DNA of 33,015 nucleotides from Corynebacterium curieae (GCF_027570035.1 NZ_JAKMUU010000012.1:1-33015); one strand, 5' to 3'; counted from the stretch's first letter, positions 20,601-29,800 are shown. Made by a program: numbers and translations. The notes: generated by a model not told the origin, from the sequence alone.

Positions 20601-23441
20601 CTACTTCAACATGTCCTTCAAATAGCTACCCGTATAGGAGCCTTCCACCTGTGCTACATCTTCTGGGGTTCCCTGCGCCACCACAGTGCCGCCGCCGGCG
20701 CCGCCTTCTGGACCCATGTCCACAATCCAGTCTGCGGCCTTGATGACGTCGAGGTTATGCTCGATAACTAGTACCGAGTTGCCCTTGTCTACTAGCCCCT
20801 GGATAACCAACATCAGCTTCCGAATGTCCTCAAAGTGCAAGCCGGTAGTCGGCTCGTCCAAGATGTAGATGGTTCGGCCGTTGGTTCGCTTTTGCAGCTC
20901 CGAGGCGAGCTTGACGCGCTGAGCCTCGCCGCCAGAGAGTGTGGTAGCGGCTTGGCCAAGGCGGACATAGCCAAGTCCGACATCGACAAGCGTGGCAAGG
21001 TAGCGGTGAATGGAGTTGATGGGTTCGAAGAAGTCCGCCGCCTCAGAGATGGGCATATTTAGCACCTCAGCGATGTTCTTGCCCTTGTAGTGCACCTCCA
21101 GAGTCTCGCGGTTATAGCGAGCGCCCTCGCAAACCTCGCACGGAACGTAAACGTCCGGCAGGAAATTCATTTCGATTTTGATGGTGCCCTCGCCCTGACA
21201 AGCCTCGCAGCGCCCGCCCTTGACGTTGAAGGAGAAACGACCGGCCTTGTAGCCTCGAACCTTGGCCTCTTGAGTTTCCGCAAAAAGGTTTCGGATCTTG
21301 TCAAAGACGCCTGTGTAGGTAGCTGGGTTAGAACGCGGGGTACGACCAATTGGGCTCTGGTCCACCTGTACCAACTTGTCTAAGTGCTCCACGCCCTCGA
21401 CGCGCTTGGCGCGGCCTGGGACTTGGCGTGCGCGATTGAGCTTATTGGCCAAAGTCTTGGCTAAAATCTCATTGATCACCGTGGACTTGCCAGACCCTGA
21501 CACGCCGGTGATGCACACCAATACGCCCAACGGAATCTCCACGTTGATGCCCTTAAGGTTATTTTCGCGCGCGCCGACAACCTTGAGGAGGCGTTCCTTG
21601 TCAATCTCTCGGCGGTGGTCCGGTACGGCGAGCACCTTCTTGCCAGAAAGGTACTGGCCAGTGAGGGACTCTTCTACCTTCTCGATTCCAGCAGGCTCGC
21701 CTTGGTAGACCACCTCGCCGCCGTATTCACCGGCACGCGGTCCAACATCGACGAGCCAATCAGATTCCCGGATGGTGTCCTCATCGTGCTCAACCACAAT
21801 GAGGGTATTGCCAATATCGCGCAGGCGCTGCAGGGTCTTAATAAGGCGCTGATTATCGCGCTGATGCAGGCCGATGGAAGGCTCATCGAGCACGTAGAGA
21901 ACCCCGGCCAATCCGGAACCAATCTGGGTCGCTAAGCGGATGCGCTGCGCTTCGCCGCCTGACAAAGTGGAGGCACCGCGGTCAAGGGTGAGATAGTTCA
22001 AGCCCACGTCCAGAAGGAAACGCAGGCGGGCCTGGGTCTCCTTGAGCACCGCACCGGCAATGATTTCCTCACGGTGACCAAGCACCAAGGAGTCCAAGAA
22101 CTCGGAGGCGTCTTCGATAGAAAGCGCACATAACCCAGCGATGGACTGCTCACCATAAGTGGTAGACGCCAGGCGGACGGCCAAGATTTCCGGCTTCAGG
22201 CGGGTGCCCTTACAGGTGCTACATGGTACGCGGCGGGTGTACTGCAGCAGGCGGTCTTTTTGGGACTGGGAATCGGTGGTCTCTAGTTTGCGGTGAATGA
22301 AGCCGGTCGCACCCTCAAACGGCGCGGTCCAGTTGCGCTGCCGTCCGTAGCGGTTCTTATACCGGACCTGCACCTCTTCATCCGTGCCATAAACGAGCGC
22401 GTGGCGCTGTTCCTCGGCCAATTCGCTCACTGGGGTTTTAGGGTCAAACCCCATCGCCTTTCCTAGACCCTCCACCAGCTTGACAAAGTAGCGGGAGTTC
22501 GGGCTGGAGTGCCATGGCTGAATGGCGTCTACCGCCGGCGCATCTGGGTCTGGAATCAGCAGATCTACATCGACTTCCAGCTTGGTGCCCAAGCCATCAC
22601 ACACGGGGCAGGAGCCAAATGGGGCGTTGAAAGAAAAGGCACGGGGCTCATACTCTTCGATGGTCAATGTGTGGCCATTCGGGCAGGCGGCCTTCTCCGA
22701 GTAAGTGTGGGTAAGCTCTTCCCTATCCACGAACTCGATGGTCACCAAACCTTCTGCTAGGCGCAATGCGGTTTCCACCGAATCGGTCAACCGTTGCTTT
22801 TGCGAAGCCTTTACCTGCAGGCGGTCAACCACTACCTCAATATTGTGCTTGATCTGCTTCTTTAGCTTAGGCGGATCGCTGAGCTGATAGGTCTCCCCAT
22901 CCACGCGGACGCGGGAATAACCTTGGGCCGACAGATCCTGGAAAAGATCGACGAACTCTCCCTTGCGCTTGCGCACCACTGGTGCGAGGACCTGAAATTT
23001 CAGCTTTTCTTCCAAGCCAAGTACCGCATCTACAATCTGTTGCGGCGTTTGGCGCTCAATTACCGCATCACACTTGGGGCAGTGCGGCGTGCCAGCACGG
23101 GAAAACAGCAAGCGCAGGTAGTCGTAGATCTCCGTAATCGTGCCCACCGTGGAGCGCGGATTGTGGTTCGTTGACTTTTGATCGATGGACACTGCCGGGG
23201 AAAGGCCATCAATAAATTCCACATTCGGCTTATCCATCTGCCCCAAAAACATGCGGGCGTAGGAGCTTAAGGATTCCACATAACGGCGCTGGCCCTCAGC
23301 GAAGATGGTGTCGAAGGCCAGCGAAGACTTACCGGAACCCGATAGGCCGGTAAAAACAACCATTTTATCGCGGGGAATATCAATATCCACGCCCTTGAGG
23401 TTGTGTTCGCGGGCACCGCGCACCACCAAACGATCAGCCAC
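20601..23441 (-). CDS. uvrA: Excinuclease ABC subunit A
   Basis: DNA damage recognition ATPase of nucleotide excision repair, working with UvrB, which is also in this window. The 946-residue protein has two ABC ATPase modules: Walker A GLSGSGKS (32-39) and GVSGSGKS (646-653), and signature LSGGEAQR (493-500) with its counterpart near the C-terminus. Cysteine pairs C121/C124, C278/C281, C407/C410, C745/C748 and C768/C771 include the zinc modules. The start chosen is the GTG at 23441, which gives the usual N-terminus [14 protein letters not shown] and has GGAGG 10 nt upstream; a GTG 39 nt further upstream has no ribosome site. The downstream lipoprotein gene is coupled to it. Confidence 0.97.
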   Translation of the reverse strand: MADRLVVRGAREHNLKGVDIDIPRDKMVVFTGLSGSGKSSLAFDTIFAEGQRRYVESLSSYARMFLGQMDKPNVEFIDGLSPAVSIDQKSTNHNPRSTVGTITEIYDYLRLLFSRAGTPHCPKCDAVIERQTPQQIVDAVLGLEEKLKFQVLAPVVRKRKGEFVDLFQDLSAQGYSRVRVDGETYQLSDPPKLKKQIKHNIEVVVDRLQVKASQKQRLTDSVETALRLAEGLVTIEFVDREELTHTYSEKAACPNGHTLTIEEYEPRAFSFNAPFGSCPVCDGLGTKLEVDVDLLIPDPDAPAVDAIQPWHSSPNSRYFVKLVEGLGKAMGFDPKTPVSELAEEQRHALVYGTDEEVQVRYKNRYGRQRNWTAPFEGATGFIHRKLETTDSQSQKDRLLQYTRRVPCSTCKGTRLKPEILAVRLASTTYGEQSIAGLCALSIEDASEFLDSLVLGHREEIIAGAVLKETQARLRFLLDVGLNYLTLDRGASTLSGGEAQRIRLATQIGSGLAGVLYVLDEPSIGLHQRDNQRLIKTLQRLRDIGNTLIVVEHDEDTIRESDWLVDVGPRAGEYGGEVVYQGEPAGIEKVEESLTGQYLSGKKVLAVPDHRREIDKERLLKVVGARENNLKGINVEIPLGVLVCITGVSGSGKSTVINEILAKTLANKLNRARQVPGRAKRVEGVEHLDKLVQVDQSPIGRTPRSNPATYTGVFDKIRNLFAETQEAKVRGYKAGRFSFNVKGGRCEACQGEGTIKIEMNFLPDVYVPCEVCEGARYNRETLEVHYKGKNIAEVLNMPISEAADFFEPINSIHRYLATLVDVGLGYVRLGQAATTLSGGEAQRVKLASELQKRTNGRTIYILDEPTTGLHFEDIRKLMLVIQGLVDKGNSVLVIEHNLDVIKAADWIVDMGPEGGAGGGTVVAQGTPEDVAQVEGSYTGSYLKDMLK

Positions 23442-23493
23442 TGTGCTCAGACCTCCAGTCCTAAGGATTGCAATCTTCACTCGAATGTACCCG

Positions 23494-23499
23494 TAGGCT
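23494..23499 (+). promoter_or_regulatory. -10 box of the MBL hydrolase gene (leaderless)
   Basis: TAGGCT exactly 7 nt before the ATG at 23507. It lies in the 65-bp region shared with the divergent uvrA. An AGGA lies only 3 nt before the ATG, too close to act as a ribosome site. Confidence 0.5.
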
Positions 23500-23506
23500 A
23501 GGACAC

Positions 23507-24109
23507 ATGACTAACGAGCTTCAGCTACATCAGATTTCCGTATCCGAAATGGACAATAACTGCTACCTTCTCCAAGCAGGCAAGGAAGGCTTGCTTGTCG
23601 ACGCCGCCGATAACGCCCCCGCCATCTTGGACATGGCCCGCGAGGCTGGGGTAAAGATCACCGCCGTGCTCACCACCCATCGCCATTGGGATCATGTGCG
23701 CGCGCTGGAGGAGGTCCTCTCCGAAACCGATGCCACCCACTACGCCTCCTTTCTGGACTCCCCAGCCATCCCGGCCAACGTGGATGTGGAGCTGCGCGAC
23801 GGCGATACCATCGACTTCGCAGGTCTCCATCTGCCCGTGCGCATCTTGCGCGGCCACACTCCGGGAGGGGCTGCTCTGATCGCCACTGTTGAAGGCATCA
23901 CCAACCTCTTTGTGGGCGATTCCCTCTTCCCTGGCGGGTTGGGCAAAACCACCTCCGAAGGAGACTTTGTCCGCTTGTATAAGGATGTAACAGGACGCAT
24001 TTTTGATGAGTTCCCAGACAACGCCATTGTGCGTCCCGGCCACGGCAAGCCCACGATCTTGGGTGAGGAACGCCCCAAGCTGGGTGACTGGTGGGAACGC
24101 CGCTGGTGA
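23507..24109 (+). CDS. Metallo-beta-lactamase-fold hydrolase (glyoxalase II-like)
   Basis: A 200-residue cytoplasmic protein with the metal-binding signature THRHWDH (57-63), followed by GHTPGGAAL and [12 protein letters not shown], and a late RPGHGKPT histidine block, the order seen in hydroxyacylglutathione hydrolase-like proteins. Substrate is unknown; corynebacteria use mycothiol rather than glutathione, so a mycothiol-related thioester or another ester is possible. The frame is open 39 nt upstream, but the ATG at 23507 fits homology and the -10 spacing. It is divergent from uvrA and not obviously part of repair. Confidence 0.88.
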   Translation: MTNELQLHQISVSEMDNNCYLLQAGKEGLLVDAADNAPAILDMAREAGVKITAVLTTHRHWDHVRALEEVLSETDATHYASFLDSPAIPANVDVELRDGDTIDFAGLHLPVRILRGHTPGGAALIATVEGITNLFVGDSLFPGGLGKTTSEGDFVRLYKDVTGRIFDEFPDNAIVRPGHGKPTILGEERPKLGDWWERRW

Positions 24110-24129
24110 TCCAGCGGCCAATTTCCGCG

Positions 24130-24135
24130 TACAAT
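24130..24135 (+). promoter_or_regulatory. Possible -10 box of the DoxX-like gene
   Basis: TACAAT upstream of the gene, giving a leader of about 45 nt that contains AAGGAG. The -35 is poor. Confidence 0.4.
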
Positions 24136-24186
24136 GGTCTGGCACACCATAGATCTAGAACAACGAGCTAAGGAGCTTTAAGGACT

Positions 24187-25203
24187 ATGATTCGCAAGCT
24201 TGCCCGCCCCATGCTGGCATCCGTTTTTGTATGGGAAGGCGTAGACAACCTGCGCAACGCGTCCGAGCACGTTAAGGAGACCGAAGGCTTCCTCAAGACC
24301 GTGCGCAAGACCGTTCCTTCTGAGTACCAGGGCTATATCCCTAATGACCCAGAACTAGTTACCCGCGCCATCGGCGGCGCGAAGGTCGGCGCCGGATCCA
24401 CCTTGGCTCTGGGCAAGGCACCGCGCACCTCCGCTGCGGTTCTGGCTGCCGCTACCCTGCCTAACCTGATTGCTAAGAATAATTTCTGGGCTGCTGGCAA
24501 TAAGGAAGAAAAGGAAGCCCGCCGCAACGGCTTCATTACCAACACTGCCCTGCTCGGTGCCCTATTTATCACCACCCAAGACACCGAGGGTAAGCCTTCC
24601 CTGCGCTGGCGCGCGCAGAAGGCTGGCAAGCGCACGAACAAGAAGATTCAGCAGGCTCTGCCAACCAAGTCCGAGTCTGAGCAAAAGCGCGAAGAGCTTT
24701 CTGCGCGAGCTAACGAACTGTCCACCAAGGCCGGCGACTGGTTCAGTGAAACCTCCGCTAAGGCACAGGCCTATGTAGACGACAACAAGGACGACTGGCA
24801 GTCCACTGGCCGTGGCTTGCTGGACACTGCAAAGTCTTATGTGGATGACGCCAAGAACTATGTGGAAGACAACAAGGACGACTGGCAGGAGTCCGGCCGC
24901 GGCCTGCTGGGCAATGCCAAGTCCTTCATTGAGGACTCGGTCGATAACGCCAAGTCCTACGTAGAAGACAACAAAGGTGATTGGCTAGAGGCCGCACAGG
25001 CCAACCGCGAGACCGCTCGCACCGGTGCCGTCAAGGCAGCTACCAAGGCTCAAGCTCGTGCTGACAAGGCCGTCGCCAAGCTGGATGGCGCAAAGTCCAA
25101 GCGCGCAACCAAGAAGGCCTCCAAGCGCGCAGATAAGCTGCAGCAGGAAGCCAATAAGAAGATTGAGGCTGCCATCAAGAAGCTGGAAAAGCGCAATAAG
25201 TAG
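24187..25203 (+). CDS. DoxX-like membrane protein with charged repeat tail
   Basis: A 338-residue protein. Residues 1-140 match the actinobacterial DoxX-like type (MIRKLARPMLASVF start, then VTRAIGGAKVGAGSTLALGKAPR, hydrophobic stretches near 60-95 and 117-130, ending DTEGKPSLRWRA). After residue 140 the sequence changes to a long hydrophilic tail, rich in K, D, E and A. It holds related units: YVDDNKDDWQ...GRGLL (from 197), YVEDNKDDWQ...GRGLL (from 225) and YVEDNKGDW (from 258). The end (275-338) is strongly basic and probably helical. DoxX proteins are membrane proteins implicated in redox and thiol balance in mycobacteria, but the tail is not part of that family. AAGGAG and AAGGACT lie upstream of the ATG. 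Its own terminator follows. Confidence 0.82.
   Translation: MIRKLARPMLASVFVWEGVDNLRNASEHVKETEGFLKTVRKTVPSEYQGYIPNDPELVTRAIGGAKVGAGSTLALGKAPRTSAAVLAAATLPNLIAKNNFWAAGNKEEKEARRNGFITNTALLGALFITTQDTEGKPSLRWRAQKAGKRTNKKIQQALPTKSESEQKREELSARANELSTKAGDWFSETSAKAQAYVDDNKDDWQSTGRGLLDTAKSYVDDAKNYVEDNKDDWQESGRGLLGNAKSFIEDSVDNAKSYVEDNKGDWLEAAQANRETARTGAVKAATKAQARADKAVAKLDGAKSKRATKKASKRADKLQQEANKKIEAAIKKLEKRNK
24775..24990 (+). repeat. Degenerate tandem coding repeat in the DoxX-like gene
   Basis: About 2.5 units of 84-99 bp encode YV(D/E)DNK-DW...GRGLL...AKS. The DNA is nearly identical around GACAACAAGGACGACTGGCA in the first two units and diverges afterwards, which suggests duplication within the gene. 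Confidence 0.8.
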
Positions 25204-25240
25204 CCACCAGAACTTCAGCCGAATATCTCGGTGGTGATAC

Positions 25241-25274
25241 ACGGCCCAGCTCTACGCTGGGCCGTTGTTCTTTG
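25241..25274 (+). terminator. Rho-independent terminator after the DoxX-like gene
   Basis: A 10-bp perfect stem ACGGCCCAGC/GCTGGGCCGT (25241-25250 and 25256-25265) with a 5-nt loop, followed by TGTTCTTTG. The T-run overlaps the next promoter. Confidence 0.85.
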
Positions 25275-25293
25275 TCACGGCACGGTCTAAACT
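25265..25293 (+). promoter_or_regulatory. Promoter of the HelD-like gene
   Basis: TTGTTC (25265-25270) and TAAACT (25288-25293) with 17-nt spacing, giving a leader of about 60 nt to the GTG start. It begins inside the terminator of the preceding gene. Confidence 0.5.
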
Positions 25294-25360
25294 CGTCTCT
25301 CCCCTTGCCGGACAGCGTGCCCGGTGCCTCTTCCCTAAAGACCGATTTCCAAGGAGTCAC

Positions 25361-27586
25361 GTGAACTCAGCATCCAAAAAGCACGCGGCAACTGTAGGCT
25401 CCACCGAGCAGAAAGCCATCGCCGCAGAGCAAGAATATGTGGACGGCCTATTCTCCCGGCTCGACCATGAGGTGGCAGCGGCCAATGAGAGGCTTAATGA
25501 GGTGCAAGCGAATGTAGATCCTTCCACCCCAGACGCGGATGCCTTAGTGCGCCGCGAAACCGAATACCACGGGTTGCAGGCCAAGCTAGACCGCCTCAAC
25601 GTTGCCCAAATGGGTCTGGTCTTTGGACGCATTGACATTGACGCCCCTGGTGATAACCCCACCCCGGAGGGATTAGATCGCCGCTATATCGGGCGCATGG
25701 GATTAGATGCCCGTGAGGAGGACTATCGCACGCTGCTCTTGGACTGGCGAGCCCCAATGGCACGCCCATTTTATTTAGCCACTACTGCCCAACCAGAAGG
25801 TGTCAGCACCCGCCGCCAAATCCGCACCAAAGGGCGCACAGTCACCGGGATACATGATGAAGTGCTATCTGGCCCCGGTGTGCGGGAAGAAGAGGCGGGG
25901 GTAGCCAGTGAATCTGCGCTCTACCACGCCATGCAGCGTGCTCGCACTGGGCACATGGCATCCATCGTCGAGACCATCCAGCGCGAGCAGGACGAAATTA
26001 TCCGCGATAACACCCGCGGCGTGATGGTAGTAGAGGGTGGGCCTGGTACCGGCAAGACCGCCGTCGCATTGCACCGAGTGGCCTACCTGCTCTATACCCA
26101 CCGCGAGCTCCTATCTGCCACCGGCGTTCTTATCGTTGGCCCCAATAGCAGCTTCTTGGACTATATTTCCCGCGTGCTGCCAGAGCTTGGTGAGACCGGC
26201 GTGGTGCTGTCAACCATTGGTGGCCTGTTCCCAGGAATGGACCCAACTCACGAGGAAGACCTCATCGCTCGCGAAATTAAAGGCAGTGCAGCCATGGTAG
26301 AGATACTCTCCGCTGCAGTTAAGGCCTATCAGCTGCTTCCCGACGCCCCTCGTGAGCTCTCCGTTGACGGGCTCAGCTTGAGCGTTACCCCCGGCATGGT
26401 CAAAAGCGCACGTACTAGGGCACGCCGCTCGCGCAAGCCGCATAATGAAGCGCGAGGTGCTTTCATCGAGCACTTCGTCGAAGACCTCGCCCAGCAGATG
26501 GCTGAAAAGGTAGGAACCGACCCGCTCGGAGGGAACAACCTGCTATCCCGCGCCGATATCGATCAGTTCCACGATGACCTTGCTGAGGATGCGGAGGTTA
26601 TCGCCTTAGTCGATGAGTTTTGGCCCGAGCTTCACCCCACCGACGTACTTGCGGAGCTATTGTCCTCCCGCGAGCGCATTGCGGTTGCCGCCCGGGGCTA
26701 CGACGAAGAAACTCAGGAGGCCCTCTACCGCGCCGATGGACGGGCCTGGGCCGATTCGGATGCTGCCCTCCTTGATGAACTAGCCGTTCTTATCGGATTG
26801 CCCAATCCTGAGGAGAAGAAGGCGGCTGATGATGCAGCGTGGCGCGAACAAGTGGCGGACGCGGAAGATGCCCTCGACATCCTTTCCTCGTCGGAGTCCA
26901 CCGATAACGACGATGACATGTTTGAAGCCGAGATCCTTTCGGCTCACGATGTCATTGACGCCGAAACCCTAGCTCACCGCCAAGAGGTGCGCGATAAGCG
27001 GACGACTGCCCAACGCGCGCGCGAGGATCATACGTGGGCTTACGGGCACATCATCGTGGACGAGGCCCAAGAACTAACGCCGATGGAGTGGCGGATGCTC
27101 TTCCGGCGTTGTCCATCCCGGTGGATGACTTTGGTGGGTGACACCTCCCAGACCGGGTCTCCGGCTGGTGTTGATGACTGGGGCGAAGCCTTGGAGCCGT
27201 TTGTGGCGCAGCGTTTCCGGCACCATTTTCTCACCGTCAACTACCGCACGCCGCAGCCGATCACCGAGCTAGCCAATGACTTACTGGAGATGATTGATCC
27301 CGAGGCCACTCCGGCTACTGCCATTCGGGATGGAGTACCGGTGCGCAGGATCAAGGAAGGAGACTACGCCCCGGGCGTATATACCGAAGAGGACGGCAGG
27401 CTCACAGCGGTTATCGACGCCGCCTCAGCAGAGCACTATAAAGGCCTCGAGTTTGACCACGTGGTAGTACTCGACCCGCAGCGCATTGTGGATTCCTCTC
27501 CTCAGGGCCTGCAGAACCTTTATGTCTGCATTACTCGTGCCACCCAAACGCTGACCCTGGTTGGTAACTGCGGCGAAGTTCTTTAG
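25361..27586 (+). CDS. HelD-like superfamily 1 helicase/ATPase
   Basis: A 741-residue UvrD/Rep-type ATPase of the HelD class. In order: an N-terminal coiled-coil (about 15-85), Walker A GGPGTGKT (226-233), a long insertion (about 310-550, highly acidic near 500-525), Walker B DEAQ (567-570), GDTSQTG (593-599), NYRT (627-630), YKGLEFD (693-699) and CITRATQ (723-729). HelD proteins bind RNA polymerase and release stalled complexes; in mycobacteria and streptomycetes they can give rifampicin tolerance. The coiled-coil and insert fit that class better than a plain DNA helicase. The start is a GTG with AAGGAG close by (4 nt); the frame is open 96 nt upstream without a ribosome site. No rifamycin-associated element is seen upstream. 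Confidence 0.85.
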   Translation: MNSASKKHAATVGSTEQKAIAAEQEYVDGLFSRLDHEVAAANERLNEVQANVDPSTPDADALVRRETEYHGLQAKLDRLNVAQMGLVFGRIDIDAPGDNPTPEGLDRRYIGRMGLDAREEDYRTLLLDWRAPMARPFYLATTAQPEGVSTRRQIRTKGRTVTGIHDEVLSGPGVREEEAGVASESALYHAMQRARTGHMASIVETIQREQDEIIRDNTRGVMVVEGGPGTGKTAVALHRVAYLLYTHRELLSATGVLIVGPNSSFLDYISRVLPELGETGVVLSTIGGLFPGMDPTHEEDLIAREIKGSAAMVEILSAAVKAYQLLPDAPRELSVDGLSLSVTPGMVKSARTRARRSRKPHNEARGAFIEHFVEDLAQQMAEKVGTDPLGGNNLLSRADIDQFHDDLAEDAEVIALVDEFWPELHPTDVLAELLSSRERIAVAARGYDEETQEALYRADGRAWADSDAALLDELAVLIGLPNPEEKKAADDAAWREQVADAEDALDILSSSESTDNDDDMFEAEILSAHDVIDAETLAHRQEVRDKRTTAQRAREDHTWAYGHIIVDEAQELTPMEWRMLFRRCPSRWMTLVGDTSQTGSPAGVDDWGEALEPFVAQRFRHHFLTVNYRTPQPITELANDLLEMIDPEATPATAIRDGVPVRRIKEGDYAPGVYTEEDGRLTAVIDAASAEHYKGLEFDHVVVLDPQRIVDSSPQGLQNLYVCITRATQTLTLVGNCGEVL

Positions 27587-27593
27587 CCTCCCG

Positions 27594-27599
27594 TAGGCT
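27594..27599 (+). promoter_or_regulatory. -10 box of the App1-like gene (leaderless)
   Basis: TAGGCT, 7 nt before the ATG at 27607, inside the 20-bp gap after the HelD-like gene. The context CCGTAGGCT is identical to that before the MBL hydrolase gene. Confidence 0.5.
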
Positions 27600-27606
27600 T
27601 TAGGCC

Positions 27607-28623
27607 ATGGCTCTTTCTGACATCGTGCGCAAGGCTGAAAGCTCGCTTAACTCCATTACCCTAAAGCGCTCCCAGCGCCGCGGATGGCAGCCACAAATTG
27701 TGGGCTATACCGGCTACGGCACCACCGAACACGTGAGAATCTTTGGCCGCGTGCTCATGCGCGACCCTGAGGAAGGCAAAAGGGACACTTGGGGAAAGCG
27801 CGGTTACCAACAGTTTCTCACCATTCAGGTAGGACACCATGATGTAGCGGCCACAATTGGTGAACAGACTGTCTCTGGAACAACCGATAGCAACGGCTAT
27901 ATCGACCTGCTCGTCCATGATCACGGACTGGAGCCTGGGTGGCATACGGGCACGGTCGAAGCCGCTAACGCGAAACCCGTAGCCGTGGAAGTGCTCATTG
28001 TGGATCCGGCAGCAAAAATCGGAATAGTCAGTGATATTGATGACACGGTGATGGTCACTTGGCTGCCACGGGCGCTCACTGCTGCATGGAATTCCTGGGC
28101 TAAACGCCCAAGCAAGCGCCAAGCGGTTCCTGGAATGGCGGAGTTCTATGCCCAACTGCAACGGCGCTATCCGCAGGCACCGGTGTTCTATCTATCCACG
28201 GGCGCATGGAATACCTTTGGCTCGCTTAAGAAGTTCTTGTCTCACCATGGCTTTCCCGCTGGCCCTATGCTGCTGACGGATTGGGGCCCTACAGAGACGG
28301 GCTTCTTCCGCAGCGGACAGGAGCACAAGCGCGTGCAGCTGCGAAATTTGCTGATCGCGTACCCTGATATGCAATGGATATTGATCGGTGATGATGGTCA
28401 ACACGATCCTTTGACCTACGGCGATGTGGCAAACGAGCATCCGGACCGGATTCATTCGGTGATCATCCGCAACCTAAGCCCGCAGGAACAATTGCTTTCG
28501 CACGGTTCATTAAGCCCTTTGGCCGATGCCAATGAGGAGGGCAACTTTGCCATTCCCCTAATTCAAGGCGCAAACGGCAGGGCTATCACCGCGGCCTTTA
28601 GCGCCGCACACCCTGAAGAATAA
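27607..28623 (+). CDS. App1-type phosphatase (DUF2183)
   Basis: A 338-residue protein with the App1 phosphatase catalytic region found in yeast phosphatidate phosphatase App1 and bacterial relatives. HAD-type residues are visible: SDIDDT (142-147, nucleophile and acid aspartates), STGAWN (197-202), K241 and IGDDGQHDP (260-268). The N-terminal domain (1-135) is a beta-rich region typical of the family. No signal peptide or membrane helix is seen, so it is probably cytoplasmic; the bacterial substrate is unknown, and a lipid phosphate is a guess from yeast. It may be read both from its own promoter and from HelD read-through. Confidence 0.88.
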   Translation: MALSDIVRKAESSLNSITLKRSQRRGWQPQIVGYTGYGTTEHVRIFGRVLMRDPEEGKRDTWGKRGYQQFLTIQVGHHDVAATIGEQTVSGTTDSNGYIDLLVHDHGLEPGWHTGTVEAANAKPVAVEVLIVDPAAKIGIVSDIDDTVMVTWLPRALTAAWNSWAKRPSKRQAVPGMAEFYAQLQRRYPQAPVFYLSTGAWNTFGSLKKFLSHHGFPAGPMLLTDWGPTETGFFRSGQEHKRVQLRNLLIAYPDMQWILIGDDGQHDPLTYGDVANEHPDRIHSVIIRNLSPQEQLLSHGSLSPLADANEEGNFAIPLIQGANGRAITAAFSAAHPEE

Positions 28624-28642
28624 CGCGGCGCTTAACGACGAA

Positions 28643-28682
28643 ACCCGCCCTCGCCTTTCTATAGTCAAAGGCCAGGGCGGGT
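28643..28682. terminator. Bidirectional terminator between App1 and usp genes
   Basis: ACCCGCCCT/AGGGCGGGT (28643-28651 and 28674-28682) plus inner GCCTTT/AAAGGC form a 15-bp stem with one mismatch and an 8-nt loop. It separates two convergent genes. The T-run is short and better on the minus side (TTTCG). Confidence 0.8.
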
Positions 28683-28694
28683 GTGATACCGAGC

Positions 28695-29135
28695 TTAGCT
28701 TACGGTGTGAACGATCATCACATCGCAGTCAGACTGGCGAGCAACGTCTGCTGGAACGGAACCCAGCAGGCGACCGGTCAAGGAGTTGATGCCGCGGTTG
28801 CCGACGATGAGCAAGTCAGCCTTGTTGTCATTGACAATGGACATCAGGGCCTGAACTGGGGTACCAGGGCGAACAGCGGTCTCGACCTTGGAAGCACCGA
28901 ACTTCTCGGCGTGCGCCTTGGCGTCCTTCAGGTTAGCCTCGGCCTTCTCATCGCCCAGAATAGTAACGGAATCCTGGCGCAGGGTCTTAGAAGCCTGCTC
29001 CTGATTCTCGTAGTAAGCACAACCGATGATCAGAGTGGAATCAAAGGCGGCGGCAATCTTAGCTGCTCGCTCGACTGCAAGAAGAGAAGACTTAGAACCG
29101 TCAGTACCGACAACGATCGTGTTGTAGTCGCTCAT
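28695..29135 (-). CDS. Universal stress protein (UspA family)
   Basis: A 146-residue single-domain Usp. It has VVGTDGSKSS (8-17) and the ATP-binding pattern G112-NR-G115-nine residues-G125-S126, so it should be the ATP-binding type. Usp proteins form dimers and act in stress survival; the exact role is unknown. The ATG is preceded by AAAGG about 6 nt upstream. It has its own promoter (29177-29205). A second paralogue is transcribed just upstream, and the two resemble each other closely around GNRG(I/V)NS..GR..GSVP, so they probably arose by duplication. Confidence 0.93.
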   Translation of the reverse strand: MSDYNTIVVGTDGSKSSLLAVERAAKIAAAFDSTLIIGCAYYENQEQASKTLRQDSVTILGDEKAEANLKDAKAHAEKFGASKVETAVRPGTPVQALMSIVNDNKADLLIVGNRGINSLTGRLLGSVPADVARQSDCDVMIVHTVS

Positions 29136-29176
29136 GATGACCTTTCTTTGTGGGTGTGTACCCGGGATTTTTATTT

Positions 29177-29205
29177 AGCCTACAGGGGCATTACTGCCAG
29201 TGTAA
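29177..29205 (-). promoter_or_regulatory. Promoter of the first usp gene
   Basis: TTACAC (29200-29205) and TAGGCT (29177-29182) on the minus strand with a 17-nt spacer. It gives a leader of about 35 nt with a Shine-Dalgarno. Confidence 0.55.
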
Positions 29206-29218
29206 CAACGAAAAATGA

Positions 29219-29671
29219 TTAACGTTTCTCGCTGGTATTAACAACGACGACGTCCACCTTAGACTTGTGGGTCAGTTCCGTGGGCACGGAACCGAAGACT
29301 CGACCACGAACGGAATTAACACCGCGGTTGCCCACCACGAACAGGTCCACATCATAGTCTTGGCCTACTTCCAACAAGGCTTTAACTGGGTCGCCGGATT
29401 TGCCCACTATTTCAATGTGCTCCGCACCCTCAGACTCGGCGATCCGAGTGGCATTGGTGAGGTAGGTACCTGCCATGTCCTCACTAACAACGGGCAAACC
29501 GGCTTCGTCACCCCTAGGAGCGCCCAGCATTGATCCAGCGTGGTTATAAAATGCCGAGATGATAATCAGTTTGGCGTCGTACGCCCGTGCCATGGACGCC
29601 GCTGCGCGTACCGCGCGCAGGGAGGTTTCAGAGCCATCGGTGCCGACGGCAATGTTTTTATACGTAAGCAT
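29219..29671 (-). CDS. Universal stress protein (UspA family), second copy
   Basis: A 150-residue Usp with AVGTDGSETS (8-17) and the ATP-binding pattern G114-NR-G117-nine residues-G127-S128. The start is the ATG at 29671, where AAGGAG is 4 nt away; the frame is open 36 nt further but lacks a ribosome site. Compared with the neighbour it has a longer central loop (GSMLGAPRGDEAGLPVV). The two copies lie head to tail with an 83-nt gap and separate promoters, so they may respond to different conditions. Confidence 0.92.
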   Translation of the reverse strand: MLTYKNIAVGTDGSETSLRAVRAAASMARAYDAKLIIISAFYNHAGSMLGAPRGDEAGLPVVSEDMAGTYLTNATRIAESEGAEHIEIVGKSGDPVKALLEVGQDYDVDLFVVGNRGVNSVRGRVFGSVPTELTHKSKVDVVVVNTSEKR

Positions 29672-29733
29672 TATTCTCCTTGCAGTTGAACCTTTACATA
29701 GAGCCAACTAGACGGCGCTTCTGGCACTCCTCC

Positions 29734-29739
29734 AGTATA
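29734..29739 (-). promoter_or_regulatory. Possible -10 box of the second usp gene
   Basis: TATACT on the minus strand about 60 nt before the start codon. The hexamer 17 nt upstream (CTTCTA) is a poor -35. Confidence 0.4.
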
Positions 29740-29800
29740 ACTAGCACGGCTGTATATAGAAGTACCCTTGGAAACAATCATCCCTTTCAGGGGGAGAAAG

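Noticed and set aside
23442..23506. A LexA (SOS) box between uvrA and the hydrolase gene (TCGAATGT stretch)
   Set aside because: Only one half resembles the corynebacterial LexA site; the second half is missing.
25266..25360. Rifamycin-associated element upstream of the HelD-like gene
   Set aside because: The known inverted-repeat pattern is absent; only a short CCCCTTGCCGG stretch is present.
29765..29800. Terminator after uvrB
   Set aside because: CTTTC/GAAAG and TCCC/GGGA pairings are short and the following bases are not a real T-run, so the call is too weak.
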